Source: Streptomyces sp. V1I1
GTDB lineage: Bacteria > Actinomycetota > Actinomycetes > Streptomycetales > Streptomycetaceae
Direction: 5' to 3'
DNA length: 64,000 nucleotides
Assembly: GCF_030817355.1 (NCBI RefSeq)
Contig: NZ_JAUSZH010000001.1
Coordinates: forward strand, 6,582,501-6,646,500
The position numbers were made by a program, and so were the translations under genes. The notes below the pieces were generated by a model. That model worked only from the letters and a program-made list of their open reading frames with translations. It was not told the origin of the DNA and did not search any database. Shown one piece after another: positions 1-9,856 of this stretch (position 1 is its first letter; every line of letters begins with the position of its first letter).

Positions 1-1313
<1,313 letters not shown>

Positions 1314-1422
1314 TCAGTTGCTCGCGTCCACTGTGTAGTTCCCGGGTTGCGAACAGTCGCACCGGTTGAACTAGTTTCACTACTTAATTGAAGAGTGTGC
1401 TTGTTCGCTAGAGCCCGATAGG

Positions 1423-1541
1423 GTTTCGGTGGTCATTGCGTTAGGGAAACGCCCGGTTACATTCCGAACCCGGAAGCTAAGCCTTTCAGCGCCGATGGTA
1501 CTGCAGGGGGGACCCTGTGGGAGAGTAGGACGCCGCCGAAC
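1423..1541 (+). rRNA. rrf: 5S ribosomal RNA
   Basis: About 120 nt beginning GTTTCGGTGGTCATTGCG and ending CGCCGCCGAAC, whose two ends pair as the terminal 5S helix. The internal CCGAACCCGGAAGCTAAGCC loop is diagnostic of 5S. It follows the 23S after a 109-nt spacer (1314-1422), in which I see no tRNA. Ends are uncertain by 1-3 nt. Confidence 0.95.
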
Positions 1542-1549
1542 AATCTTTC

Positions 1550-1595
1550 AAGGACCCGTGGTCCAGCGTTCATGCTGGACCACGGGTCCTTTTTG
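1550..1595 (+). terminator. rRNA operon intrinsic terminator
   Basis: A perfect inverted repeat of about 18 bp (AAGGACCCGTGGTCCAGC at 1550-1567 with its complement at 1574-1591), a 6-nt loop and a following T-rich tract. It sits directly after 5S, so it ends the rRNA transcript. Confidence 0.93.
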
Positions 1596-1675
1596 TTTTG
1601 CTTGCTTTTCCGAAGCGCGTCCGAAGGCCGGCTGCGCGAGAATGACTGCAGTACCCGAAGACAGGAGTCACGCCG

Positions 1676-3697
1676 ATGTCCACCAACTCTCCCGACGATC
1701 GTCCGGAGCGCGAGCCGCGTCGTAGGGACGGTGGTGAGCGGGGCGGCTTCCGCGGTGGCCGTGACGACCGGGGCCGTGACGACCGTAGTCCGCGTCGTGA
1801 CAACGACCGTGGTGGGTACCGCGGTCCGCGCGACGACCGTGATCGGCGTGACGATCGGCGTGATGACCGCGGCCGTGATGACCGTTCGGGTGGGTTCCGT
1901 CGTGATGACCGCGACCGGGGCCGTGACGAGCGCGGCCGTGACGACCGTGGTCCGCGTCGGGACGATGACCGCGGTGGGCACCGCGGCGGGCAGCGTGACG
2001 ACCGCGGCTCTCGCCCCACCGGCGGCGGGTACGGCTCTCGCCCCAGCAGTGGCGGTGGCGGCGGGTTCCGGCGTGATGACCGCTCCGGTGGGGGCGGTGG
2101 CGGCGGGTTCCGGCGTGATGACCGCTCCGGTGGGGGCGGTGGCTCTGGGCGTCGCGACGACCGGCCGAGCGGGCCGCGTCGTGATGACGACCGTGGTGGA
2201 CGGCCCAGTGGTGGACGTCCCACTGGTGGCGGCGGCTACGGGCGCCGTGACGACCGCGGCCGTGATGACCGGCGTGACGACCGTCCGTCGTTCCGTCGGG
2301 ACGACGACCGTGGTGGCTACCGCGGCGGGCAGCGTGACGACCGTGGCTCTCGCCCCAGCGGCGGCGGGTACGGCTCTCGCCCCAGCGGTGGCGGTGGCGG
2401 CGGGTTCCGGCGTGATGACCGTTCCGGCGGCGGGTACCGCGGTCCGCGCGACGACCGGCGTGACGATCGACGTGATGACCGGGGCCGTGATGACCGTTCG
2501 GGTGGGTTCCGTCGTGACGACCGCGGCCGTGATGACCGGCGTGACGACCGTCCGTCGTTCCGACGCGACGACGACCGTGGTGGCTACCGCGGCGGGCAGC
2601 GTGACGACCGTGGCTCTCGCCCCAGCAGCAGCGGCGGCGGCTACGGAGGCCGCGACGACCGCGACAGGGACCGTGGGCCGCGTCGCGATGACGACCGCGG
2701 TGGACGTCCTAGTGGTGGACGTCCCACTGGTGGACGTCCCGCTGGTGGCGGTGGCTACGGGCGCCGTGACGACAGCGACCGCGGTGGGTACCGCGGGCCG
2801 CGTGACGACCGACGCGATGACCGGCGTGACGACCGCGGTGGTCATCGCGGGTCCCGGGACGACCGTGGTGGCTACGGGCGGCGTGACGACCGTGACCGCG
2901 ACCGCGGGGACCGTGAGCCGATCAAGCGGCTGCCGATTCCCGAGGACGTCACGGGCGAAGAGATCGACAAGGATGTGCGGCAGGAGTTGCAGAGCCTGCC
3001 CAAGGGCCTTGCCGAGGACGTCGCCAGGAACCTCGTCATGGTCGCCAACCTGATCGACGAGGACCCGGAGCAGGCGTACGCGTACTCCAGGATCGCGCTG
3101 CGGCTTGCCTCGCGTGTGGCTGCCGTACGCGAGGCCGCGGGCTTCGCCGCGTACGCGACGCAGAAGTACGCCGAGGCTCTGGCCGAGTTCCGGGCGGCCC
3201 GGCGGATGACCGGGAGCGTTGAGCTGTGGCCCGTCATGGCGGACTGCGAGCGTGGGCTCGGGCGGCCCGAGCGGGCGATGGCGATGGCCGGTGAGCCCGA
3301 GGTGCAGAAGCTCGACAAGGCGGGTCAGGTCGAGATGCGGCTGGTCGCGGCCGGCGCGCGCAGGGACATGGGGCAGATCGACGCAGCCATCGTGACCCTG
3401 CAGAGCCCCGAGCTGGCGTCCAGCTCCATACAGCCCTGGACCGCGCGGCTGCGTTACGCGTACGCCGATGCGCTGCTGGCGGCCGGGCGGGAGGCTGAGG
3501 CGCGTGAGTGGTTCGGCAAGGCGCTCGAAGCGGACAAGGACGGGGCGACCGACGCCTCGGACCGGCTCGCCGAGCTGGACGGTGTGGAGTTCGTCGACGC
3601 CATCGACACGGACGAAGCCATCGACAAGGGCGACACGGATGATGCGGACGACGATGACGACGCGTCCGGCGATGTCGAAGGTGACAAGTCCGAGTAG
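1676..3697 (+). CDS. Arg/Asp/Gly-repeat protein with C-terminal TPR-like domain
   Basis: A 673-residue protein of unknown function. Residues 1 to about 410 are a low-complexity array of DDR, RDDRG, GGYRG, GSRPSGGGYG and GGGGGFRRDD units, strongly charged and surely disordered. Residues about 415-620 are alpha-helical and Ala-rich with TPR-like repeats (for example YAEALAEFRAARR and AGREAEAREWFGKAL). The last 50 residues are an Asp/Glu-rich tail. The C-terminal TPR part is the conserved half of a streptomycete family; the arginine-rich half varies in length. RGG/RDD arrays in other proteins bind RNA or drive condensate formation, so an RNA-associated role next to the rRNA operon is a guess. 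The start follows a purine-rich stretch (AGACAGGAG), and the gene ends before a hairpin terminator. Confidence 0.85.
   Translation: MSTNSPDDRPEREPRRRDGGERGGFRGGRDDRGRDDRSPRRDNDRGGYRGPRDDRDRRDDRRDDRGRDDRSGGFRRDDRDRGRDERGRDDRGPRRDDDRGGHRGGQRDDRGSRPTGGGYGSRPSSGGGGGFRRDDRSGGGGGGGFRRDDRSGGGGGSGRRDDRPSGPRRDDDRGGRPSGGRPTGGGGYGRRDDRGRDDRRDDRPSFRRDDDRGGYRGGQRDDRGSRPSGGGYGSRPSGGGGGGFRRDDRSGGGYRGPRDDRRDDRRDDRGRDDRSGGFRRDDRGRDDRRDDRPSFRRDDDRGGYRGGQRDDRGSRPSSSGGGYGGRDDRDRDRGPRRDDDRGGRPSGGRPTGGRPAGGGGYGRRDDSDRGGYRGPRDDRRDDRRDDRGGHRGSRDDRGGYGRRDDRDRDRGDREPIKRLPIPEDVTGEEIDKDVRQELQSLPKGLAEDVARNLVMVANLIDEDPEQAYAYSRIALRLASRVAAVREAAGFAAYATQKYAEALAEFRAARRMTGSVELWPVMADCERGLGRPERAMAMAGEPEVQKLDKAGQVEMRLVAAGARRDMGQIDAAIVTLQSPELASSSIQPWTARLRYAYADALLAAGREAEAREWFGKALEADKDGATDASDRLAELDGVEFVDAIDTDEAIDKGDTDDADDDDDASGDVEGDKSE
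1730..2910 (+). repeat. in-frame degenerate coding repeat array (RDDR/GGYRG units)
   Basis: Short units rich in CGTGACGACCG and CGGCGGGTACGG recur dozens of times. Longer blocks of 50 to over 100 bp around 1990-2130, 2330-2430 and 2595-2650 are near copies of one another. Because the unit lacks stops in most frames, several other frames also stay open across the array. The array lies wholly inside the coding region and keeps its frame, which suggests expansion and contraction by slippage or recombination. Confidence 0.85.
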
Positions 3698-3712
3698 CAG
3701 TACGTAACAAGG

Positions 3713-3744
3713 AAGGGCGGCACCCCAAGCGGGTGCCGCCCTTT
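3713..3744. terminator. bidirectional intrinsic terminator
   Basis: AAGGGCGGCACCC, a 5-nt loop and GGGTGCCGCCCTTT form a 13-bp stem between two convergent genes. Its A-rich left edge and T-rich right edge let it work in both directions. Confidence 0.88.
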
Positions 3745-3758
3745 CGTATGCGTACGTC

Positions 3759-5039
3759 CTAGTCCAGCGCCAGGCTTCTCAGCACCAGGCCCGTCGCCGG
3801 CTTCGGGCCGAACGACGTGGACTTGCGGGGCATCGTGACACCCTCGCGGGCGAGATCCCGTACGACCTCTTCCCGTACCGGATGCATCAACACCGCCGTA
3901 CCACCGCGGAGTTCGGCCTGGGTGACGACCGCCTCGGTGTCGTGGATGTATGCGATGTGATCCGGGGTGTCCGGGATCCGCCAGATGTCGTCCAGGAGCG
4001 TCGAGTGCAGGACCGTCGCGTCGAGCGTGCGCCACGCCTCGGGGCGGTCGGCGCGCACTGTGCGTGACAGCAGTTCCGGGTCCGGGCGGTCGACGAGGTG
4101 GAAGGCGCCGTCGCCCGCGAGGAGGAAGGCATTTCCCTCGGCTGCCGCGTCCGCAAGGGCCTCCAGCGCCTCCGGGAGCGGGACTTCCAGGCGCTGGACG
4201 CGGAAGGAGCCGGTCAGCGCGGCGAGTGCCTCGGAGACCGGGAGGCGGTGCAGCAGGCGGTGGATGGCGCGGACCCGCAGCGGGTAGCGGGCCGTGTCGA
4301 TCAGCAGGACGAGGCCGTAGTTCCACGGGCCGTTCGAGGGGTGTTCGGCGCGCAGTCGCAGATACGTCGCCCAGCGGTGGTGGCCATCGGCGATCAGGGC
4401 CTGACGGTCGGACAGGTCGGCGTGGATCTCGGCCAGATCGGCGGGGTCCGTCACCGACCACAGGCGGTGGCTGAAGCCGTCCTCCGTGGTGGTGGCCAGC
4501 AGCGCGGGCCGCAGGACGGTGCGTTCGATGACGGCGGTCGCGCCGCTCCCGTTGCCCATGCTGCGGTAGGTGAGGAGCAGTGGTTCAAGGTTGGCGGCGG
4601 TGGTACGCATCAGGGCCGCGCGGTCCGCGACGATGTCCGGCATCACGTCCTCGTGGGGGAGGACGACGCCTTCGGACGGTTCGGACAGGGCGAGCGCGCC
4701 GATGACGCCGCGCTGCAGGATGTCGCCCCGGCGCTGCTCGTACACATACAGCGCCGGCTCGGGGTCCGCGGCCAGGATGCCGTCGGCCAGCCAGCGGGTG
4801 AGGGTTTCGGCGGCCTGCTTGTGCCGGGCCTGCGCGGTCGTCGCCTGCGGGAGGATCAGCCGGACGATGTTGTGCGGGTCCGCCGACTCCAGGTGGAGCA
4901 GTCCGTCGGGCCTGACGACGACGTCGTACGGCGGCGAGGTCACGGCGGCGAGGCTGCCCACCCGCTCGGGGACATAGCGCAGTCCGCGGAACGGGATCAG
5001 GTGCAGACCGTCGTTGGCCGCGGGACCTTCGTTGTTCAT
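3759..5039 (-). CDS. DUF1015 family protein
   Basis: A 426-residue protein starting at ATG 5039 (MNNEGPAANDGLHLIPFRGL). The family opening RYVPERVGSLAAVTSPPYDVV and the internal IADGHHRWATYL block are typical of DUF1015, a broadly conserved bacterial family with no settled function. The frame is open upstream to 5327, but that part overlaps the divergent HAD gene and is not conserved-looking, so the ATG at 5039 is preferred. It is divergent from the HAD gene with about 70 bp of shared promoter region. Confidence 0.88.
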   Translation of the reverse strand: MNNEGPAANDGLHLIPFRGLRYVPERVGSLAAVTSPPYDVVVRPDGLLHLESADPHNIVRLILPQATTAQARHKQAAETLTRWLADGILAADPEPALYVYEQRRGDILQRGVIGALALSEPSEGVVLPHEDVMPDIVADRAALMRTTAANLEPLLLTYRSMGNGSGATAVIERTVLRPALLATTTEDGFSHRLWSVTDPADLAEIHADLSDRQALIADGHHRWATYLRLRAEHPSNGPWNYGLVLLIDTARYPLRVRAIHRLLHRLPVSEALAALTGSFRVQRLEVPLPEALEALADAAAEGNAFLLAGDGAFHLVDRPDPELLSRTVRADRPEAWRTLDATVLHSTLLDDIWRIPDTPDHIAYIHDTEAVVTQAELRGGTAVLMHPVREEVVRDLAREGVTMPRKSTSFGPKPATGLVLRSLALD

Positions 5040-5111
5040 TTGTGCATCGTATGTGGGTGCGCGGATAAGCGATGATCGGGGGGAGCGGCACCGAGTGAGG
5101 AGCGGAAGCGA

Positions 5112-6140
5112 ATGAGCCAGCAGAGCAGGAACCGGCCGAGCGGCAGCGCGACGGCGCTGAGCGAGGCTTACGACACGGCACTGCTCGACCTGGACGGCGT
5201 GGTGTACGCGGGCGGTGAGGCGATCGCGTACGCCGTGGAATCGCTGCTGACGGCGCGGGAGCGGGGAATGCACCTCGCCTATGTGACGAACAACGCGCTG
5301 CGGCCGCCCGAGGCCGTGGCCGCGCACATCACCGAGCTTGGTGTACCGACCGATGCGTCGGACATCATCACCTCGGCGCAGGCGGTCGCCCGGTTGATCT
5401 CCGAGCAGGTGCCGGCCGGGTCCCGCGTGCTGGTGATCGGCGGCGATGGACTACGGGTCGCGCTGCGTGAACGGGGCCTTGAGCCGGTCGAGTCGGCGGA
5501 CGACGATCCGGCGGCGGTGGTGCAGGGGTACGGCGGTCCTGATCTGGCGTGGGGGCGGTTCGCGGAGGCGTGTTACGCGATCGCCCGGGGTGTGCCGTGG
5601 TTCGCGTCCAACACCGACCTGACGATTCCCAGCGCGCGAGGGATCGCGCCCGGCAACGGTGCGGCCGTCGAGGTCGTACGGATCGCGACGGGCGCGGAGC
5701 CGCAGGTGGCGGGGAAGCCGCTGCCGCCGATGCACAAGGAGACGATCCTGCGGACGGGCGCGCGCAAGCCGCTGGTGGTCGGGGACCGGCTGGACACGGA
5801 CATCGAGGGGGCGTTCAACGGGGGCGTGGACTCGCTGCTCGTACTGACCGGGGTGACCGACGGCGCGCAGCTGCTGGCCGCGCCGCCACAGCACCGGCCG
5901 ACCTATGTGGACGCCGATCTGCGCGGGATGCTGACCGGGCAGCCCGAAGTGGCCGAGGCGGACGGCGGGTTCACGTGCGGCGGGTGGACCGCGTACGTAC
6001 GAGACGAGGAGCCGGCACTCGACGGCGAGGGTGAGCCGCTGGACGGGCTGCGGGCGCTGTGCGCGGCGGTGTGGACGCAGGCCGGGGACGGTGTGTGCAC
6101 GCTGGACGCGGGCAAGGCGTTGTCCCGGCTGGGGCTGTAG
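5112..6140 (+). CDS. HAD-superfamily (IIA/NagD-like) hydrolase
   Basis: A 342-residue predicted sugar- or nucleotide-phosphate phosphatase. HAD motif I is LLDLDGVVY near residue 25, motif II VTNNALRP, the Lys region KPLPPMHKETI, and motif IV VVGDRLDTDIEGAFNGGVDSLLV. These match the NagD/phosphoglycolate group with a C2 cap. The protein is about 70 residues longer than usual, with a C-terminal extension (GGWTAYVRDEEP onward) found in actinomycete members. GAGGAG lies 9 nt before the ATG. In actinomycetes this gene often sits near tlyA and nadK, as here. The substrate cannot be read from sequence. Confidence 0.9.
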   Translation: MSQQSRNRPSGSATALSEAYDTALLDLDGVVYAGGEAIAYAVESLLTARERGMHLAYVTNNALRPPEAVAAHITELGVPTDASDIITSAQAVARLISEQVPAGSRVLVIGGDGLRVALRERGLEPVESADDDPAAVVQGYGGPDLAWGRFAEACYAIARGVPWFASNTDLTIPSARGIAPGNGAAVEVVRIATGAEPQVAGKPLPPMHKETILRTGARKPLVVGDRLDTDIEGAFNGGVDSLLVLTGVTDGAQLLAAPPQHRPTYVDADLRGMLTGQPEVAEADGGFTCGGWTAYVRDEEPALDGEGEPLDGLRALCAAVWTQAGDGVCTLDAGKALSRLGL

Positions 6141-6167
6141 GCCGCGTCAGGAGGAGCTTGATCGGTG

Positions 6168-6186
6168 GGAGGGTAGGCTAACCTAA
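6168..6186 (+). promoter_or_regulatory. iron box (DmdR1/IdeR-type operator)
   Basis: The sequence GGAGGGTAGGCTAACCTAA matches 16 of 19 positions of the remembered IdeR/DmdR1 consensus TTAGGTTAGGCTAACCTAA, with the right half perfect. It lies immediately ahead of the siderophore permease operon, so iron-dependent repression is expected. Confidence 0.85.
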
Positions 6187-6190
6187 CCTC

Positions 6191-7243
6191 GTGTTGGTCG
6201 ACAGTCCCCCCAAACAGAGCGCGGAGCCGATATCCCTAGCTGTGTCCCGGAACCGCCACGCGGTGCGCGCCACCGGGCTGCTGGTGTCCATCGGCCTCCT
6301 GCTGCTGGTCTGTGTCGCGAGCATCGCCGTCGGTGCCAAGTCGATTCCGCTCTCCGACGTGTGGCACGGCCTGTTCCACAACGCGGGTGCCGGCAATGAC
6401 GTGATCGTCCACGATGTGCGCGTGCCGCGGACCCTGCTCGGTCTGATCGTCGGCGCGGCTCTCGGCCTCGCGGGCGCCGTGATGCAGGCGCTGACGCGCA
6501 ACCCGCTGGCGGAACCCGGACTGCTCGGCGTGAACGCGGGAGCGTCGGCTGCCGTCGTCTCCGCAATCAGCTTTCTCGGCGTCACATCGCTCACCGGCTA
6601 TGTGTGGTTCGCGTTCCTCGGCGCGGCCGCAGTCTCCGTTCTCGTGTACGTCCTCGGCGGCAGCCGCGGCGCGACTCCGGTACGGCTCGCGCTCGCCGGG
6701 ACCGCGGCCACCGCCGCGCTCTACGGCTACATCAACGCCGTACAGCTGCTGGACGCCGCCGCCCTCGAACGGCTGCGGTTCTGGACGGTCGGCTCGCTGG
6801 CCTCGGCCGACATGGCGACCATCGGCAAGGTCGCACCGTTCATCGGCGTCGGCGTGGTGCTCGCGCTGCTGCTCGCGCGGCCGCTCAACGCCATGGAGAT
6901 GGGCGACGACACCGCCCGCGCGCTCGGCGCGCATCTGAACCGTACGCGCGCACTCGCGATGCTCACCGTCACGCTGCTGTGCGGGGCGGCCACCGCAGCC
7001 TGCGGGCCGATCGTCTTCATCGGCCTGATGATCCCGCACCTCGTGCGCACCATCACCGGACCCGACATGCGGTGGATCCTGCCGTACGCAACCGTCCTGT
7101 CGCCCGTCCTGCTGCTCGGCGCCGACGTTCTCGGCCGGGTCGTCACCCGCCCTTCCGAGCTGCAGGTCGGCGTCGTCACCGCGCTGATCGGCGGGCCCGT
7201 CTTCATCCATCTCGTACGCCGCAAGAGGATGGCCCAGCTGTGA
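6191..7243 (+). CDS. FecCD-family iron-siderophore ABC transporter permease
   Basis: A 350-residue integral membrane protein of the BtuC/FepD type, with about nine to ten hydrophobic segments. Characteristic motifs are VHDVRVPRTLLGLIVGAALGLAGAVMQALTRNPLAEPGLLGVNAGAS and, near the C-terminus, GPIVFIGLMIPHLVR, which contacts the ATPase. The GTG start lies only 4 bp after the iron box, so translation may be from a nearly leaderless mRNA or may begin at in-frame GTG 6242 (MSRNRHAVRATG). It forms an operon with the next two genes. No substrate-binding protein is present nearby, so the system probably borrows one encoded elsewhere. Confidence 0.93.
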   Translation: MLVDSPPKQSAEPISLAVSRNRHAVRATGLLVSIGLLLLVCVASIAVGAKSIPLSDVWHGLFHNAGAGNDVIVHDVRVPRTLLGLIVGAALGLAGAVMQALTRNPLAEPGLLGVNAGASAAVVSAISFLGVTSLTGYVWFAFLGAAAVSVLVYVLGGSRGATPVRLALAGTAATAALYGYINAVQLLDAAALERLRFWTVGSLASADMATIGKVAPFIGVGVVLALLLARPLNAMEMGDDTARALGAHLNRTRALAMLTVTLLCGAATAACGPIVFIGLMIPHLVRTITGPDMRWILPYATVLSPVLLLGADVLGRVVTRPSELQVGVVTALIGGPVFIHLVRRKRMAQL

Positions 7244-8283
7244 ACGCGAAGACCGTGAAGGCGATACGCACCCCCGGCGGGCTCTCCGTACGGGTCGATC
7301 CGAGGATGGCAGCCGTCGTCCTGCTCCTTACCGCGGCCGTCGCGGCCGCCGGAGTCGTACTGATCGGCAGCGGCGACTTCCCGATCTCGCCCGGCGAGGT
7401 CATCGCCACGCTCCTCGGGAACGGTACTCCGGCGCAGGAGTTCATCGTCCAGGACCTGCGGCTGCCGCGGGCGCTCGTCGGACTGCTCGTCGGCGCCTCG
7501 CTCGCCCTCAGCGGCGCGATCTTCCAGTCCATCTCCCGCAATCCGCTGGGCAGTCCGGATGTGATCGGCTTCGGGCAGGGCGCGACCGTCGGCGCGCTGA
7601 GCGTGATCGTGATCTTCGACGCAGGGGCGGTCGCGGTGGCGGGGGGCGCGGTCGTCGGCGGAGTGTTGACCGGCGTCGCGGTCTACCTGCTGGCGTGGAA
7701 GCGCGGCGTGCACGGCTACCGGCTGGTCCTCGTCGGCATCGGCATCGCCGCCATGCTCACCGCCGCCAACCACTATCTGCTGACCAAGGCCAGCCTGGTC
7801 GACGCCACCCAGGCCACGCTGTGGATGACCGGCTCGCTCGACGGCCGCGACTGGGCCGAGTTCTGGCCGCTGCTCGGGATGTGCGCCGTCCTGGTCCCGC
7901 TGGTGTTCATGTACGGGCGGCCCCTGCGGATGCTGGAGATGGGCGACGACGCGGCGTACGCACTGGGCGTGCCGGTCGAGCGCACCCGCGTGGTGCTGAT
8001 GGGCTCGGGCGTTGTGCTCATCGCGGTCGCCACCGCCGCCGCCGGGCCGATCGCCTTCGTCGCGCTGAGCGCACCCCAGCTCGCCCGTCGGCTGACCCGC
8101 TCGCCGGGGCCGAACCTCGCCGCGGCCGCGGTGATGGGCGCCGCGCTGCTGCTGGTCGCCGACTGGGTGGCCACCACCGCCTTCGGCGAGCGCCAGCTGC
8201 CGGTCGGTGTGGTGACCGGAGTGCTCGGCGGTTGCTATCTGCTCTGGCTGCTGGTCACCGAACGCAAGGCGGGACGCATATGA
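7240..8283 (+). CDS. FecCD-family iron-siderophore ABC transporter permease (second subunit)
   Basis: A 347-residue paralogue of the preceding permease (FepG-like). Motifs include LRLPRALVGLLVGASLALSGAIFQSISRNPLGSPDVIGF and GPIAFVALSAPQLARRL. The start is GTG 7240, overlapping the upstream stop by 4 bp (GTGA), a sign of translational coupling. The two permeases should form the heterodimeric channel for a ferric siderophore. Confidence 0.93.
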   Translation: MNAKTVKAIRTPGGLSVRVDPRMAAVVLLLTAAVAAAGVVLIGSGDFPISPGEVIATLLGNGTPAQEFIVQDLRLPRALVGLLVGASLALSGAIFQSISRNPLGSPDVIGFGQGATVGALSVIVIFDAGAVAVAGGAVVGGVLTGVAVYLLAWKRGVHGYRLVLVGIGIAAMLTAANHYLLTKASLVDATQATLWMTGSLDGRDWAEFWPLLGMCAVLVPLVFMYGRPLRMLEMGDDAAYALGVPVERTRVVLMGSGVVLIAVATAAAGPIAFVALSAPQLARRLTRSPGPNLAAAAVMGAALLLVADWVATTAFGERQLPVGVVTGVLGGCYLLWLLVTERKAGRI

Positions 8284-9122
8284 ACCCCGTGAACCCCCGA
8301 TCCAGGAGTACGACCCCTATGCAGCGCCTCACCGCGGAATCGGTCACCCTCGGCTACGACCGGCGCGTCATCGCAGAGAACCTCTCGGTGGAGATCCCCG
8401 ACAACTCCTTCACGGTGATCGTCGGCCCCAACGCCTGCGGAAAATCGACTCTGCTGCGCGCCCTGTCCCGGATGCTCAAGCCGACCCAGGGCCGGGTACT
8501 GCTCGACGGGCAGGTCATCCACTCGCTGCCCGCGAAGAAGGTCGCCAAGACGCTCGGCCTACTGCCGCAGTCGTCGATCGCGCCGGACGGGATCACGGTC
8601 GCCGACCTGGTCGCGCGCGGCCGCTATCCGCACCAGGGACTCCTGCGCCAGTGGTCGCCCGAGGACGAGCGGATTGTCGAGGAGTCGATGGCCGCGACCG
8701 GAGTCGGCGAACTGTCAGAGCGCTATGTCGATGAATTGTCCGGCGGGCAGCGGCAGCGCGTATGGATCGCGATGGCGCTGGCCCAGCAGACCCCGCTGCT
8801 CCTGCTCGACGAGCCCACGACGTTCCTCGACATCCAGCACCAGCTCGAAGTGCTCGACCTGTGCGCGGAGCTGCACGAGACGCAGGGGCGGACACTCGTC
8901 GCCGTACTGCACGACCTCAACCAGGCCGCCCGTTACGCGACGCACCTCGTCGCCCTGCGCGACGGGCAGGTCGTCGCCGAGGGCGCGCCCGCGGATGTGG
9001 TCACCGCCGAGCTGGTGGAGCAGGTCTTCGGGGTGAAGAGCCAGGTCATCGACGACCCCGAGTCCGGGACGCCGCTGGTGGTGCCGGCGGCCCGGAGGCG
9101 TGCCGCTACAGCAGTGTCCTGA
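8280..9122 (+). CDS. iron-siderophore ABC transporter ATP-binding protein
   Basis: FepC-type ATPase of the same importer. The Walker A GPNACGKST, Q-loop LLPQSS, signature LSGGQRQR, Walker B LLLLDEPTTFLD and the H-loop region VLHDLNQAARYA are all intact. Two starts are plausible: ATG 8280, overlapping the upstream stop (280 aa), or ATG 8319 with AGGAG 10 nt upstream (267 aa, MQRLTAESVTLGYD). The second fits the family length better. Its 3' end overlaps the convergent SCP2 gene by 17 bp. Confidence 0.93.
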   Translation: MNPVNPRSRSTTPMQRLTAESVTLGYDRRVIAENLSVEIPDNSFTVIVGPNACGKSTLLRALSRMLKPTQGRVLLDGQVIHSLPAKKVAKTLGLLPQSSIAPDGITVADLVARGRYPHQGLLRQWSPEDERIVEESMAATGVGELSERYVDELSGGQRQRVWIAMALAQQTPLLLLDEPTTFLDIQHQLEVLDLCAELHETQGRTLVAVLHDLNQAARYATHLVALRDGQVVAEGAPADVVTAELVEQVFGVKSQVIDDPESGTPLVVPAARRRAATAVS

Positions 9123-9453
9123 GGCGCAGCAGATCGCGGAAGCCGGCCTCGAGCCTGACCCGGCCCGATGCCCAGGCCTTCGCGAAGTTCAGGTCGCCGT
9201 TGACCATCGCCACCAGGTCGTCCCCATTCATCGCCAGGCGGATTTCCGCCCTGTCGCGCGGCGGGCCCGGGAAAGTGTCGGCCACCGCGATCCGGCCGTC
9301 TTCCAGACGGCCGGTGAAGGTGATGTCCAGATCCTTGATGTGGCAGCTGAGGGATCGGTCGAGCGCGGCCGCGCCACGCACGTCGCCGTCCGCCTGTGCC
9401 AGGTTGTCCGAGAGTTTGTCGAGTGCGGTGCGGCACTCTTCCGTTGTCGCCAT
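9106..9453 (-). CDS. SCP2 sterol-binding-domain protein
   Basis: A 115-residue protein starting at MATTEECRTALDKLSDNLA. The body (DRSLSCHIKDLDITFTGRL, then RLAMNGDDLVAMVNGDLNFAKAWASGRVRLEA) matches the small stand-alone SCP2/MDMPI-C-like lipid-binding fold common in actinomycetes. A hydrophobic-ligand carrier role is inferred from fold only. The longer upstream open frame overlaps the divergent 9496 gene and is rejected. Confidence 0.8.
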   Translation of the reverse strand: MATTEECRTALDKLSDNLAQADGDVRGAAALDRSLSCHIKDLDITFTGRLEDGRIAVADTFPGPPRDRAEIRLAMNGDDLVAMVNGDLNFAKAWASGRVRLEAGFRDLLRLRTLL

Positions 9454-9495
9454 CGTGATCGACCGTACCTCAGGGCTTCGCGATAGCGTCTGGGC

Positions 9496-9849
9496 ATGAG
9501 CGACTCGATGCCGGGCCCGGAGATCCACGAGCAGGGGATCCAGGAGGCGCAACAGAGCCCCGAGCCCGGGTACCCCGAGGCCGTGAGCCCCGCGCCCATG
9601 AGCCCTGCGCCTGCGGCGGCCGCCGCCCAGGCGTACGAACCCGCCGCGCCCGCGCCCCTCCGCGTGCAGCGCGTACCCACCGGCGACGCCGGCGTGGACG
9701 CCCAGCTCGAGCGACTGGCCGACGCCGACCACCTTCCGGCGGACGGACACCTCGAGGTGTACGAGGATGTACACAGGGGGCTGCGCGACGCGCTGACCGC
9801 GCTCGACGCACGCCCCCAGCCGTCACCCTCGTACAACCACAGGAGCTGA
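9496..9849 (+). CDS. Pro/Ala-rich hypothetical protein upstream of tlyA
   Basis: A 117-residue protein with a Pro/Ala-rich N-terminal half and a compact C-terminal part (VDAQLERLADADHLPADGHLEVYEDVHRGLRDALTALD) that looks helical. No known domain is recognised. It ends 7 bp before tlyA and is probably cotranscribed. There is no clear Shine-Dalgarno. A TAGCGT -10-like element ends 6 bp before the ATG, suggesting a leaderless mRNA. Confidence 0.75.
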   Translation: MSDSMPGPEIHEQGIQEAQQSPEPGYPEAVSPAPMSPAPAAAAAQAYEPAAPAPLRVQRVPTGDAGVDAQLERLADADHLPADGHLEVYEDVHRGLRDALTALDARPQPSPSYNHRS

Positions 9850-9856
9850 ACCGAAC

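Noticed and set aside
1314..1422. tRNA gene in the 23S-5S spacer
   Set aside because: No acceptor stem or T-loop sequence is visible in the 109 nt.
1457..2845. Long antisense frame (462 codons) opposite the Arg/Asp/Gly array, and a parallel + frame (1572-3053)
   Set aside because: Both consist of low-complexity Val/Thr/Ala strings produced by the repeat unit, and one runs into 5S and its terminator. Only the 1676 frame continues into a structured TPR domain.
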